Origin: Ectopseudomonas toyotomiensis
GTDB lineage: Bacteria > Pseudomonadota > Gammaproteobacteria > Pseudomonadales > Pseudomonadaceae
Length of the DNA: 64,000 bases
Direction: 5' to 3'
Assembly: GCF_900115695.1 (NCBI RefSeq)
Contig: NZ_FOXK01000010.1
Location: forward strand, 1-64,000
Of the stretch, positions 24,508 through 32,292 are shown piece by piece. The stretch's first letter is position 1, and each line of letters begins with the position of its first letter. Below the pieces are notes generated by a model. That model was not told where the DNA came from, searched no databases, and saw only the letters and a program-made list of their open reading frames with translations. A program made the position numbers and the translations under genes.

Positions 24508-26874
24508 ATGATGACGCAACCCCAGCAAGGCTTCGTGCTCAGCCGCCATTGGCGTGATACGCCGGAGGGCACGGAAGTGGCCTTCTGGCTGGCGACCGAC
24601 GCCGGCCCGCGCCAGATACGTCTGCCGTGCCAGGAGACGGTGGCTTTCATTCCCGCCGAGCAGCGCGCCTGGGCCGAGCCGTTGCTGCGCACCGAGCAGG
24701 GCGTCGAGCTGCGTGAGTTGGCCTTGCGCGACTTCAAGCGTCGTCCGGTGCTGGGCCTGTACTGCCGCCAGTACCGCCAGTTGCTGCAGCTGGAGAAGAA
24801 GCTGCGTCAGGTCGGCGTGGATGTCTACGAGGCCGATATCCGACCGCCGGATCGCTACCTGATGGAGCGCTTTATCACCGCCAGCGTGCTGTTCGACGGT
24901 ATCGAGCAGGAAGGCGGCAGCCTGCTGTGCAAGTCGCTCAAACCGGCTCCCGACTACCGCCCGACGCTGCGCCTGGTGTCGCTGGATATCGAGACCAGCG
25001 CCCGTGGCGAGCTGTATTCCATCGCCCTGGAAGGCTGCGGGCAGCGCCAGGTGTACATGCTCGGCCCAGCCAATGGCGACGCCAGCATCGTCGACTTCGA
25101 CCTGGAGTACTGCGATAGCCGCAAGGTGCTGCTCGAACGCCTGAATGACTGGCTGCAGCGGCATGACCCGGACGCCATCATCGGCTGGAACCTGGTGCAG
25201 TTCGACCTGCGCGTGCTGCGCGATCACGCCGAGCAACTCAAGGTGCCGCTGCTGCTGGGGCGTGGCGGCGACGTGATGGGCTGGCGCCAGCACAACAGCA
25301 GCCAGCACTACTTCGCCGAGGCGGCCGGGCGGCTGATCATCGATGGTATCGAGGCGTTGCGTTCGGCGACCTGGAGTTTCCCCTCGTTCAGCCTGGAGTC
25401 GGTGGCGCAGACGTTGCTCGGCGAGGGCAAGGCCATCGACACGCCCTATGCGCGCATGGACGAGATCCAGCGCATGTTCGATGAGGAAAAGCCCGCGTTG
25501 GCCCGGTACAACCTCAAGGACTGCGAGCTGGTCACGCGCATCTTCGCCCACACCGATCTGCTCGCTTTCCTCCTCGAACGCTCCAGTGTCACCGGCCTGG
25601 CCGCCGACCGCAGCGGTGGCTCGGTGGCGGCTTTCACCCACCTGTACCTGCCGCCCATGCACCGCCTGGGTTTCGTCGCGCCGAACCTCGGCGACATTCG
25701 CGGCGAGAACAGCCCCGGTGGCTTCGTCATGGATTCGCGCCCTGGTCTGTACGACTCGGTGCTGGTGCTGGACTACAAGAGCCTGTATCCGTCGATCATC
25801 CGCAGCTTTTTGATCGACCCGCTGGGCCTGGTCGAAGGCTTGCACCAGCCGGATGACGAACACTCGGTGGAGGGCTTTCGCGGCGCGCGCTTCTCGCGTA
25901 CCCGGCACTGCCTGCCGGCCATCGTCGAGCGCGTCTGGCAGGGCCGTGAGGTGGCCAAGCGTGACGGCAACGCGGCCTTGTCGCAGGCGCTGAAGATCAT
26001 CATGAACGCTTTCTACGGCGTGCTCGGTTCCAGCGGCTGCCGTTTCTTCGATCCACGCCTGGCTTCGTCCATCACCCTGCGTGGACATCAGATCATGAAG
26101 CGTACCCGTGAGCTGATCGAAGCCGAGGGGCATGCGGTGATCTACGGCGATACCGATTCCACCTTCGTCTGGCTCGGTCGCGCCCACGACGAGGCCGAGG
26201 CAACGCGCATCGGCCGCGCACTGGTGGCCCGCGTGAACGCCTGGTGGCGTGAGCATCTGCAGCAGGAATACGGCCTGACCAGCGCGCTGGAGTTGCAGTA
26301 CGAAACCCATTATCGACGCTTTCTCATGCCCACTATCCGTGGCACCGAAGAGGGCAGCAAGAAGCGCTACGCCGGCCTGGTATGTGCCGCCGATGGCAGC
26401 GAGCGCATGGTATTCAAGGGGCTGGAAACGGTACGCACAGACTGGTCGCCGCTGGCTCAGCGCTTTCAGCAGGAGCTGTATCGCCTGGTGTTCGCCGGCC
26501 AGCCCTATGAGGACTTCGTGCGCGATTATGTGAAGCGCACCCTGGCCGGTGAGCTGGACGAGTTGCTGGTCTATCGCAAGCGTTTGCGTCGGCGCCTCGA
26601 CGACTACCAGCGCAACGTACCGCCGCACGTACGCGCCGCGCGCCTGGCCGACGAGCACAACCAGCGTCTTGGCCGGCCGCTGCAATATCAGCGTGGCGGC
26701 TGGATCAGCTACCTGATCACCACCGGCGGGCCGCAACCGCTGGAGCGCCTGCTGTCGCCGGTTGACTACGAGCACTACATCAGCCGCCAACTGAAGCCGG
26801 TGGCCGATGCCATCCTGCCTTTTGTCGGCGGCGAGTTCGAGCGGCTGGTGGACGGCCAGCTGGGGTTATTCTGA
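24508..26874 (+). CDS. polB: DNA polymerase II (family B)
   Basis: A 788-aa family B polymerase. The 3'-5' exonuclease has Exo I LDIETSARGE and Exo II IIGWNLVQFDL. Polymerase motif A is LDYKSLYPSIIR, motif B is KIIMNAFYGVLGS and motif C is YGDTDS. It takes part in replication restart and lesion bypass and is LexA-controlled in E. coli; I saw no clear LexA box here. The frame is open from 24373, but those 45 residues are translated repeat, so I start at ATG 24508 (or 24511). Confidence 0.94.
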   Translation: MMTQPQQGFVLSRHWRDTPEGTEVAFWLATDAGPRQIRLPCQETVAFIPAEQRAWAEPLLRTEQGVELRELALRDFKRRPVLGLYCRQYRQLLQLEKKLRQVGVDVYEADIRPPDRYLMERFITASVLFDGIEQEGGSLLCKSLKPAPDYRPTLRLVSLDIETSARGELYSIALEGCGQRQVYMLGPANGDASIVDFDLEYCDSRKVLLERLNDWLQRHDPDAIIGWNLVQFDLRVLRDHAEQLKVPLLLGRGGDVMGWRQHNSSQHYFAEAAGRLIIDGIEALRSATWSFPSFSLESVAQTLLGEGKAIDTPYARMDEIQRMFDEEKPALARYNLKDCELVTRIFAHTDLLAFLLERSSVTGLAADRSGGSVAAFTHLYLPPMHRLGFVAPNLGDIRGENSPGGFVMDSRPGLYDSVLVLDYKSLYPSIIRSFLIDPLGLVEGLHQPDDEHSVEGFRGARFSRTRHCLPAIVERVWQGREVAKRDGNAALSQALKIIMNAFYGVLGSSGCRFFDPRLASSITLRGHQIMKRTRELIEAEGHAVIYGDTDSTFVWLGRAHDEAEATRIGRALVARVNAWWREHLQQEYGLTSALELQYETHYRRFLMPTIRGTEEGSKKRYAGLVCAADGSERMVFKGLETVRTDWSPLAQRFQQELYRLVFAGQPYEDFVRDYVKRTLAGELDELLVYRKRLRRRLDDYQRNVPPHVRAARLADEHNQRLGRPLQYQRGGWISYLITTGGPQPLERLLSPVDYEHYISRQLKPVADAILPFVGGEFERLVDGQLGLF

Positions 26875-27057
26875 AAAGGCTCGTGGCCGGTTTGCGCCGC
26901 AGGACGATCACTTGGCGTGAAATACTTTGCAAAATTCGCCCCGTTGAGTGGCGTTCGCGGGCTGCATATATTGGCGCCCGTGATGCCGGGCCCCTCTGGC
27001 GGTTAACACCGCGATGTCGGAATCACAGTCTGTTCAATCTGACTGTAGGAGGGGCTC
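26875..27057 (+). promoter_or_regulatory. Leader region of the terC/alx gene
   Basis: The 183 bases between polB and the TerC gene hold at least one hairpin (GCGGT-taac-ACCGC near 27000) and a good ribosome site (GTAGGAGGGG). Alx in E. coli has a yybP-ykoY manganese riboswitch. I looked for its conserved features and could not find a convincing match. Confidence 0.3.
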
Positions 27058-28044
27058 ATGACTGCCCTAGAACCGTTCCTCTTCGCCGACTTCCTCGGCA
27101 CGGCCACCTGGTTGTGGCTGGTCTTCATCGCTGTCGTCATCTCTCTGCTGGCTTTCGACCTTGGTGTGCTGCATCGCGACAACCGCGAAATCGGCGTGCG
27201 CGAAAGCCTGTTGCTGTCGGCCGGCTACATCACTGCGGGTCTGCTGTTCGGCGTCTGGGTGTTCTTCCAGAAGGGCGGCGACGCCAGCATGGATTACCTC
27301 ACCGGCTTTCTGATCGAGAAATCGCTGTCGATGGACAACGTGTTTCTCATGGCCATGATCTTCAGCTTTCTGGCCATCCCACGGCAGTACCAGCACAAGG
27401 TGCTGTTCTGGGGAATCATGGGCGTGCTGGTGCTGCGGGCGATCATGATCGGCCTGGGCGCCGCGCTGATCCATGAGTTCGACTGGATCCTCTACGTGTT
27501 CGGCGCTTTCCTGTTCTTCACCGGCGTGAAGATGCTGTTTTCCAAGCTCGATGATGCGCCTGATCTGCAGAACAACGTGCTGGTGAAGTTCCTGCGCAAG
27601 CACCTGCGCGTGACCGAGAATCTCCACGGTCAGCGCTTTTTCGTCCGCCAGGACGATGGTCAGGGACGCAGCGTGCTGTGGGTGACGCCGCTGTTCCTGG
27701 CGCTGATCCTGATCGAGTGCGCCGACCTGTTGTTCGCCATCGACAGCGTACCGGCGATCTTCGCCATCACCCAGGATCCATTCATCGTCTACACCTCGAA
27801 CATCTTCGCCATCCTCGGCCTGCGCGCCCTGTATTTCGCCCTGGCCGCGCTGATCCACCGCTTCGCCTACCTCAAGTACGCGCTGGCGCTGGTGCTGGTG
27901 TTCATCGGCGCGAAGATCTTCCTGGTCGGCATCATCGGCAAGATTCCGGCGGCGGTGTCCCTGAGCGTAACCCTGGGCCTGCTGATCGGTGGTGTGCTGC
28001 TGTCGCTGTACAAGACCCGTGGCCAGCCACCCGCGCAGATCTGA
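27058..28044 (+). CDS. TerC/Alx family membrane protein
   Basis: A 328-aa protein with about nine membrane helices. It carries the family's acidic membrane motifs: AFDLGVLHRD (about 35-44), EKSLSMDNVF (about 86-95) and ECADLLFAIDSVPAIFAI (about 220-237). E. coli Alx exports manganese; TerC-type proteins are linked to metal handling and tellurite resistance. The ribosome site AGGAGGGGCTC is strong. Confidence 0.9.
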   Translation: MTALEPFLFADFLGTATWLWLVFIAVVISLLAFDLGVLHRDNREIGVRESLLLSAGYITAGLLFGVWVFFQKGGDASMDYLTGFLIEKSLSMDNVFLMAMIFSFLAIPRQYQHKVLFWGIMGVLVLRAIMIGLGAALIHEFDWILYVFGAFLFFTGVKMLFSKLDDAPDLQNNVLVKFLRKHLRVTENLHGQRFFVRQDDGQGRSVLWVTPLFLALILIECADLLFAIDSVPAIFAITQDPFIVYTSNIFAILGLRALYFALAALIHRFAYLKYALALVLVFIGAKIFLVGIIGKIPAAVSLSVTLGLLIGGVLLSLYKTRGQPPAQI

Positions 28045-28103
28045 ACACAGACGCTAACCCGGCTATGCATAACGTCTGGCCGGGTCCTCGAAACTGGAGA
28101 GCC

Positions 28104-28403
28104 ATGATGTACACACACTGGAAAAACCGACTCGCGCCTGTCGCACTGGGCCTGGCGTTGATAACTCTGGTCGGCTGCGATGCGGCCGAACAGTCAGCGC
28201 AGAAACTCGCGGAGGAGGCGAAGAAGGAAGCGCAGGCGCTGATCGAGGAGTCGGTCGGCGAAGTGGTCGATGAGCTCAATCGCCAAGTGGACTCTCTGCA
28301 GGAGTCCACCAATCGCGCCTTGGGCAAGGATGATAAGGAGCAGGACACCGAGGCACAGCAGGAAGAGCCTGAGAAACCACTCGAACAGGGTGTGGAAACC
28401 TGA
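28104..28403 (+). CDS. Small lipoprotein with an acidic coiled-coil tail
   Basis: A 99-aa protein with a lipoprotein signal: positively charged start, hydrophobic core, lipobox LVGC (cysteine at about residue 25), then a highly charged Glu/Lys/Gln-rich helix. GGAGAG precedes the ATG. Sixty bases after the TerC gene on the same strand. The function is unknown. Confidence 0.75.
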   Translation: MMYTHWKNRLAPVALGLALITLVGCDAAEQSAQKLAEEAKKEAQALIEESVGEVVDELNRQVDSLQESTNRALGKDDKEQDTEAQQEEPEKPLEQGVET

Positions 28404-28445
28404 TTCCAGGGCAGGATCGGGTAATGGAGTTGAGTGTGTGAGGCG

Positions 28446-28476
28446 GCAGTTGGCCTCAATAAAACCGAGGCCACTG
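28446..28476. terminator. Hairpin between convergent lipoprotein and dauA genes
   Basis: CAGTTGGCCTC-aataaaacc-GAGGCCACTG forms a stem with one bulged T. There is no clear T run, so termination is likely rather than certain. Confidence 0.4.
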
Positions 28477-28499
28477 GCGGCTGAACACCTTCCAACTGC

Positions 28500-29627
28500 T
28501 CAGCGCAGCAGGCGCCCTGGGCTGAGTATCGCCTCATTGAGGCCGGCTTTTACCAAGTGCTCCGGCAGCGGCTGCCGGAGGATCAGCGCCGCACAGGCCT
28601 GACCCATGGCCGCGCTGGTCTGGATGCCATAGCCGCCCTGTGCTGCTACCCAGAAGAAGTCATCTGCGTGAGTGTCGAAGCCGCCGACCAGATCGCCGTC
28701 GGCGACGAAGCTGCGCAGGCCGGCCCATGTATGCGCCGGGCGGCGAATCTGCAAGGTGGTGTGTGCCTCGATCTGATGGATTCCCAGTGCGATATCCAGC
28801 TCTTCCGGTTGCACGTCATGCGGCGCCACCGGGTCGGCATTGGCCGGTGAGCCCAGCAGCAGGCCGGCATCGGGTTTGAAGTAGAAGGACTCGTCCAGGC
28901 TCACCAGCGCCGGCCAGGCCTGGCAGTCGACACCCGGCGGACCGGCAAAGGTGAAGGCCGCGCGGCGTTTGGGTTGCAGGCCGATGCCGGGCAGCCCGGC
29001 CAGGTGCGCGATCTCATCGCACCAGGCACCGGCCGCATTGATCAGCATCGTTGCCCAATAGCTTTGCCCGGAGCAATCCACCTGCCAGCCGCCAGCATGG
29101 CGCACGATCGATACCACGTCGCGGTTGCAGTGAATCTCCCCACCTTGCTGGCGGATGCCACGCAGGTAACCCTGGTGCAGCGCCGCGGTATCGATATCGG
29201 CGGCGCTGGGGTCCAGCAGTGCGCCATGCACGCGCTCACGGCGCAGCACCGGAACCAGCGCGCAGGCCTCGTCAGCGTCGAGCAGACGAGCCTCGGCGAC
29301 ATGTTCACGGGCTTGCTCGTACTGGCGCTGCAACTCGGCGGCGTCACCACTGAAATCCACCACCAGCTCGCCACGCGGCGTGAGCAAGGGATGCTCGGCG
29401 AAACCGGCTGGCGGGGCATCGTAGAAGGCGCGGCTGGCGGCCGTCAGTGCGCGGACCTGCGGCGTACCGTAGGCCACGGTGTAGAGCGCGGCCGAGCGGC
29501 CGGTGGCGTGATAACCGGGCTGCGCCTCGCGTTCTAGCAGCAGCGTCTTGCCGTGGCTAGCGAGAAAGTAGCCGGTGGACGCGCCGGCAATGCCGGCGCC
29601 GATGATCAGGTAATCGCAATGCTGCAT
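28500..29627 (-). CDS. dauA: D-arginine dehydrogenase (DauA-type FAD oxidoreductase)
   Basis: A 375-aa DAAO-fold flavoenzyme, the same length as P. aeruginosa DauA. Key stretches closely match what I recall of DauA: YLIIGAGIAGASTGYFL, EREAQPGYHATGRSAA, YTVAYGTPQVRALTAASRAF, LVSLDESFYFKPDAG and WVAAQGGYGIQTSAAMG. It oxidises D-arginine and other basic D-amino acids to imino acids. The dauB and dauR partners are not adjacent. I use the ATG at 29627 rather than the GTG at 29642. It is the last gene of a minus-strand run that starts at the mini-thioredoxin gene. Confidence 0.85.
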   Translation of the reverse strand: MQHCDYLIIGAGIAGASTGYFLASHGKTLLLEREAQPGYHATGRSAALYTVAYGTPQVRALTAASRAFYDAPPAGFAEHPLLTPRGELVVDFSGDAAELQRQYEQAREHVAEARLLDADEACALVPVLRRERVHGALLDPSAADIDTAALHQGYLRGIRQQGGEIHCNRDVVSIVRHAGGWQVDCSGQSYWATMLINAAGAWCDEIAHLAGLPGIGLQPKRRAAFTFAGPPGVDCQAWPALVSLDESFYFKPDAGLLLGSPANADPVAPHDVQPEELDIALGIHQIEAHTTLQIRRPAHTWAGLRSFVADGDLVGGFDTHADDFFWVAAQGGYGIQTSAAMGQACAALILRQPLPEHLVKAGLNEAILSPGRLLR

Positions 29628-29634
29628 GCCGCGT

Positions 29635-29913
29635 CTATCCACTGTGCAAGGTGATTTCGTCAGGGGCGCTGTCCAGGTACTGCTCGAGAGGTGCAGGGAC
29701 GAACAGTGGCTCCCGGCTGATCATGCGCACGCCGTCAGGGCCACTTTCCAGCAGGCGCCGTTCGCTGTGCGCCACGAGCAGGTCGAGACTGTACCCTGAC
29801 GCGCTCAGGCTGGCAGCGATTTTCCGGATGGCCTGCAGTGCCGCAGGCAGATCGGACTCGAAGTGCCCAAGCAACTGATCGTCATGGCGGATGGTAAGTC
29901 GGAAGATGGGCAT
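29635..29913 (-). CDS. Small protein of unknown function
   Basis: A 92-aa soluble protein that I do not recognise. It has a beta-rich start (FRLTIRHDDQLLGHFES) and a helix (LQAIRKIAASLSASGYSLDLLVAHSE). No signal peptide or cysteine pair. ATG at 29913; a TTG eight codons upstream is possible. It ends a few bases before dauA and starts 55 bases after the rof stop, so it is probably in the same operon. Confidence 0.6.
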   Translation of the reverse strand: MPIFRLTIRHDDQLLGHFESDLPAALQAIRKIAASLSASGYSLDLLVAHSERRLLESGPDGVRMISREPLFVPAPLEQYLDSAPDEITLHSG

Positions 29914-29968
29914 GGGTGATTCATCCTCGGATGGCAATGCGACCTGGTTTCAGGCAGACGAGAGGCGG

Positions 29969-30247
29969 TCAGACGGCCCAGTAACTGTCAGCCAGCACGA
30001 TCCGGCCGAAGCTGGCGCCGGTGTTGAGCGGGGTGATGGCCAGCAACCGATCCAGGCGCAGCTCCTGCTGGCCGGTTTCGCCTTGCACCACCAGAAATTC
30101 TTCCTTGCTGGCTGTCGTGCGCGTGGTCAGCGCCCTGGCCTCGAAGCTCGGACCTTCGAGTCGTTCGATCAGCAAGCGATAGCCATGCATGCAGGCAATT
30201 TCCAGGTAGTCGTGCAGGTCGCAGTTCAAGGGGCGATACGCGTTCAT
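29969..30247 (-). CDS. rof: Rho-binding antiterminator (Rof/YaeO family)
   Basis: A 92-aa protein. Its pattern YRPLNCDLHDYLEIACMHGYRL, then EARALTTRTTASKEEFLVV and QELRLDRLLAITPL, matches the Rof/YaeO family. Rof binds the Rho hexamer near its primary RNA site and blocks Rho-dependent termination. It sits among small redox-type genes in a minus-strand operon, an unusual setting. A ribosome site (AGGAGACGCCCC) precedes the ATG. Confidence 0.82.
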   Translation of the reverse strand: MNAYRPLNCDLHDYLEIACMHGYRLLIERLEGPSFEARALTTRTTASKEEFLVVQGETGQQELRLDRLLAITPLNTGASFGRIVLADSYWAV

Positions 30248-30257
30248 GGGGCGTCTC

Positions 30258-30512
30258 CTAGCAGCCTTGCAGAGGAATGATGAAATAGCCTTTGCTGCTG
30301 ATGGCCGCGGCGACTTCGGGGTGTGCGGGCTCGCTGTGGCAGAACTGGCAGTGGCTTTGTTCGATATCGTCGCCTTGCAGGCCGCGTTCGGCCATCCAGT
30401 CTTGGGCGAACTGGTTGGCTCGCCCCTGGTCGTTACCCTCGATCAGTACATCGAAGTGCAGGTAACGGCCGTCGCGCGTGCGTACGTGGGTATCGAAAAC
30501 ATTCACCTTCAT
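30258..30512 (-). CDS. DUF2024 family protein with CxxC motif
   Basis: An 84-aa protein starting MKVNVFDTHVRTRDGRYLHFDVLI, the DUF2024 signature. Near residues 55-58 it has CQFC, followed by a histidine, so it could bind a metal or act in redox chemistry (inference). GGAGAAACGAT precedes the ATG. It lies between the rof and mini-thioredoxin genes. Confidence 0.8.
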   Translation of the reverse strand: MKVNVFDTHVRTRDGRYLHFDVLIEGNDQGRANQFAQDWMAERGLQGDDIEQSHCQFCHSEPAHPEVAAAISSKGYFIIPLQGC

Positions 30513-30567
30513 ATCGTTTCTCCTCGCTGGGGAGCGAGACGCCGCAGGGCGTCTCGCACGCTCTGGG

Positions 30568-30798
30568 TTACTTCAGGTCGTCGATGGACGCGCCGAAGTT
30601 CAGGTGCAGCACCTGGCCGTCGACCACCAGTGCGGGGACTGACTTGACCCCGGCCTGTTCGGCTTCCGCCACTCGGGTGGCCTGTTCGCCGAGGTGAACG
30701 ATCTCCACCTTCACCTCTGGAGCCAGCAGGTTCAACAGGGTCTGTTCGGCCGATACGCAGACGGGGCAACCGGCGTGATAGAAGCGTGCTTGAGTCAT
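30568..30798 (-). CDS. Mini-thioredoxin with CPVC active site
   Basis: A 76-aa thioredoxin-fold protein. The active site is GCPVC, followed by a cis-proline segment KSVPALVVDG. It is shorter than thioredoxin (about 108 aa), nearer glutaredoxin size. ATG 30798 follows AGGAGATTGACC; the open frame upstream runs through the operator dyad. First gene of the operon facing the MarR gene and probably a direct target of it. Confidence 0.83.
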   Translation of the reverse strand: MTQARFYHAGCPVCVSAEQTLLNLLAPEVKVEIVHLGEQATRVAEAEQAGVKSVPALVVDGQVLHLNFGASIDDLK

Positions 30799-30823
30799 GG
30801 TCAATCTCCTGTTCGTCACTTTG

Positions 30824-30838
30824 GTATCGAATCGATAC
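30824..30838. promoter_or_regulatory. Operator dyad 1 (GTATCGA-N-TCGATAC)
   Basis: GTATCGAATCGATAC is a perfect 7-1-7 dyad located 25 bases upstream of the mini-thioredoxin ATG. A related dyad lies 55 bases away. Most likely bound by the adjacent MarR protein. Confidence 0.7.
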
Positions 30839-30878
30839 TGAGTCACAGGCTACGCTCAAATCGATCTTTGTCAACATG

Positions 30879-30893
30879 GTATTTAGTCGATAC
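30879..30893. promoter_or_regulatory. Operator dyad 2 (GTATTTAGTCGATAC)
   Basis: Shares one full half-site and the outer GTAT with dyad 1, and has the same length. It lies 22 bases before the MarR ATG. Between the two dyads is CAAA-TCGATC-TTTG, a further weak dyad. Confidence 0.6.
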
Positions 30894-30915
30894 TATGTTT
30901 CGACAGGAGTGATAC

Positions 30916-31482
30916 ATGACCGACACGACTCTCTTCGATCTGCTCGAAAGACTTTCCAGCCTAACCCGTATCTGGTTTCGCCAGCACCCGCTGCTGGCCG
31001 AGTTGCAGCCCATCCAGCTCAGTGCGCTGATGTACCTGGCGCGCTGCAACCACTATTCGAATACACCGCTGGGGGTGACCGATTACCTCGGCCTGACCAA
31101 GGGCACGGTGTCGCAGTCGCTCAAGGCGCTGGAAGGCAAGGGGCTGATCATCAAGACGCAGGACGCACGCGATAAGCGCAGCGTGCACCTGGCGCTCACC
31201 GACCCGGCCTGGGCGTTGCTGCAGGCGCTGCTGCCGCCGGATTTCCTCGCTGCTGGCGAAGCGCGCCTGGGGGCCCAGGCAGGGCAGTTGAAAAATCTGC
31301 TGACCGATCTTCTGCGGGAAATTCAGCGCGACACCGATGTGCCGGGCTTCGGTCTCTGTGGCAGCTGCCGTTTTCACCAGAAGGTCGATGGCCAGCCGTT
31401 CTGCGGCCTGACCCAGGAGCCGCTGCAGCCAAGCGATGCCAAATTGATCTGCCGCGAACATCAGCCCCCGGAGGCCGCATGA
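30916..31482 (+). CDS. MarR-family regulator with C-terminal four-cysteine motif
   Basis: A 188-aa protein. A MarR winged helix occupies about residues 1-140 (TDYLGLTKGTVSQSLKALEGKGLI as recognition region, DARDKRSVHLALT wing). A tail then carries Cys148, Cys151, Cys163 and Cys179 (C-x2-C-x11-C-x15-C), likely to hold an Fe-S cluster or zinc. This tail is absent from classical MarR. AGGAG precedes the ATG. It is divergent from the mini-thioredoxin operon and overlaps the MOSC gene by 4 bases. Redox or metal sensing is an inference. Confidence 0.85.
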   Translation: MTDTTLFDLLERLSSLTRIWFRQHPLLAELQPIQLSALMYLARCNHYSNTPLGVTDYLGLTKGTVSQSLKALEGKGLIIKTQDARDKRSVHLALTDPAWALLQALLPPDFLAAGEARLGAQAGQLKNLLTDLLREIQRDTDVPGFGLCGSCRFHQKVDGQPFCGLTQEPLQPSDAKLICREHQPPEAA

Positions 31483-32174
31483 ACAGCCTGCAACTCGATG
31501 CATTGCTGACGGGCCGTGCCCAGCCTTTCACCCGGCCTGGCTCGCGCAGCGGCATTGCCAAGGTGCCACGCCAGGAAGCGCTGGCGGTGACCACGCTGGG
31601 GCTGGCCGGAGACGAGCAGGGCGACCTGCGGGTGCATGGCGGCGTGGAAAAGGCCATCCACCACTACCCGCGCGAACACTACGCCGCCTGGCTGGCCGAG
31701 TTGGGCGAGCATCCACTGCTGATGCAACCCGGTGCTTTCGGCGAAAACTTCAGCACCACGGGCTGGACCGAAGATGACGTCTGTCTGGGCGACCTCATAC
31801 GTGCGGGGTCCGCCCTGCTGCAGGTTTCCCAAGGGCGCATGCCGTGCTGGAAACTGAGTGATCGCTTCGGCGTTGCCAACCTGGCGCTAAGGGTGCAGCA
31901 GTCCGGCCGTACCGGTTGGTATTACCGGGTTCTGCAGGAAGGCGTGGTTGGCGTGGGAGACCGGCTGCAGGTGGTGGAGCGCATTCATGCCGATTGGCCG
32001 CTCAGCCGTCTTTCGGCGGTGTTGTTCGACAAGCGCGTGGAGCCTGAACTGTTGCGTGAATGCCTGGCCCTGCCGCTGGTGCCGTCCTGGCGCAGAACCC
32101 TAGAGCGACGCCTGGAAAAAGTCGAGGTCGAGGACTGGGCGCCTCGGCTGCAAGGCACAGACATCATCGGGTAG
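31479..32174 (+). CDS. MOSC-domain protein (YiiM-like)
   Basis: A 231-aa MOSC protein: GDEQGDLRVHGGVEKAIHHYP near residues 44-64, GAFGENFSTTGW, and the conserved cysteine in GRMPCWKLSDRFG (about residue 123), followed by the C-terminal 3-alpha segment. YiiM in E. coli detoxifies N-hydroxylated bases with a molybdenum cofactor. Coupled to the MarR gene through ATGA. Confidence 0.88.
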   Translation: MNSLQLDALLTGRAQPFTRPGSRSGIAKVPRQEALAVTTLGLAGDEQGDLRVHGGVEKAIHHYPREHYAAWLAELGEHPLLMQPGAFGENFSTTGWTEDDVCLGDLIRAGSALLQVSQGRMPCWKLSDRFGVANLALRVQQSGRTGWYYRVLQEGVVGVGDRLQVVERIHADWPLSRLSAVLFDKRVEPELLRECLALPLVPSWRRTLERRLEKVEVEDWAPRLQGTDIIG

Positions 32175-32292
32175 CGAGCGAAATGCGCAGATAACTGGAA
32201 CGGCAAACGGATGCGAATGCTTCTACACTGGTTTCTCTTGTTGATTCCAGGTGGTTCTATACCAAGCGCCTAGCGTTTGCCGTGGGGGCAAG

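Noticed and set aside
24298..26790. An 830-codon minus-strand frame opposite polB
   Set aside because: Shadow of polB; no domain resembles a known protein and it runs through the palindromic repeat.
26875..27057. A yybP-ykoY manganese riboswitch before the TerC gene
   Set aside because: Considered because of alx in E. coli, but the conserved core elements could not be found by eye.
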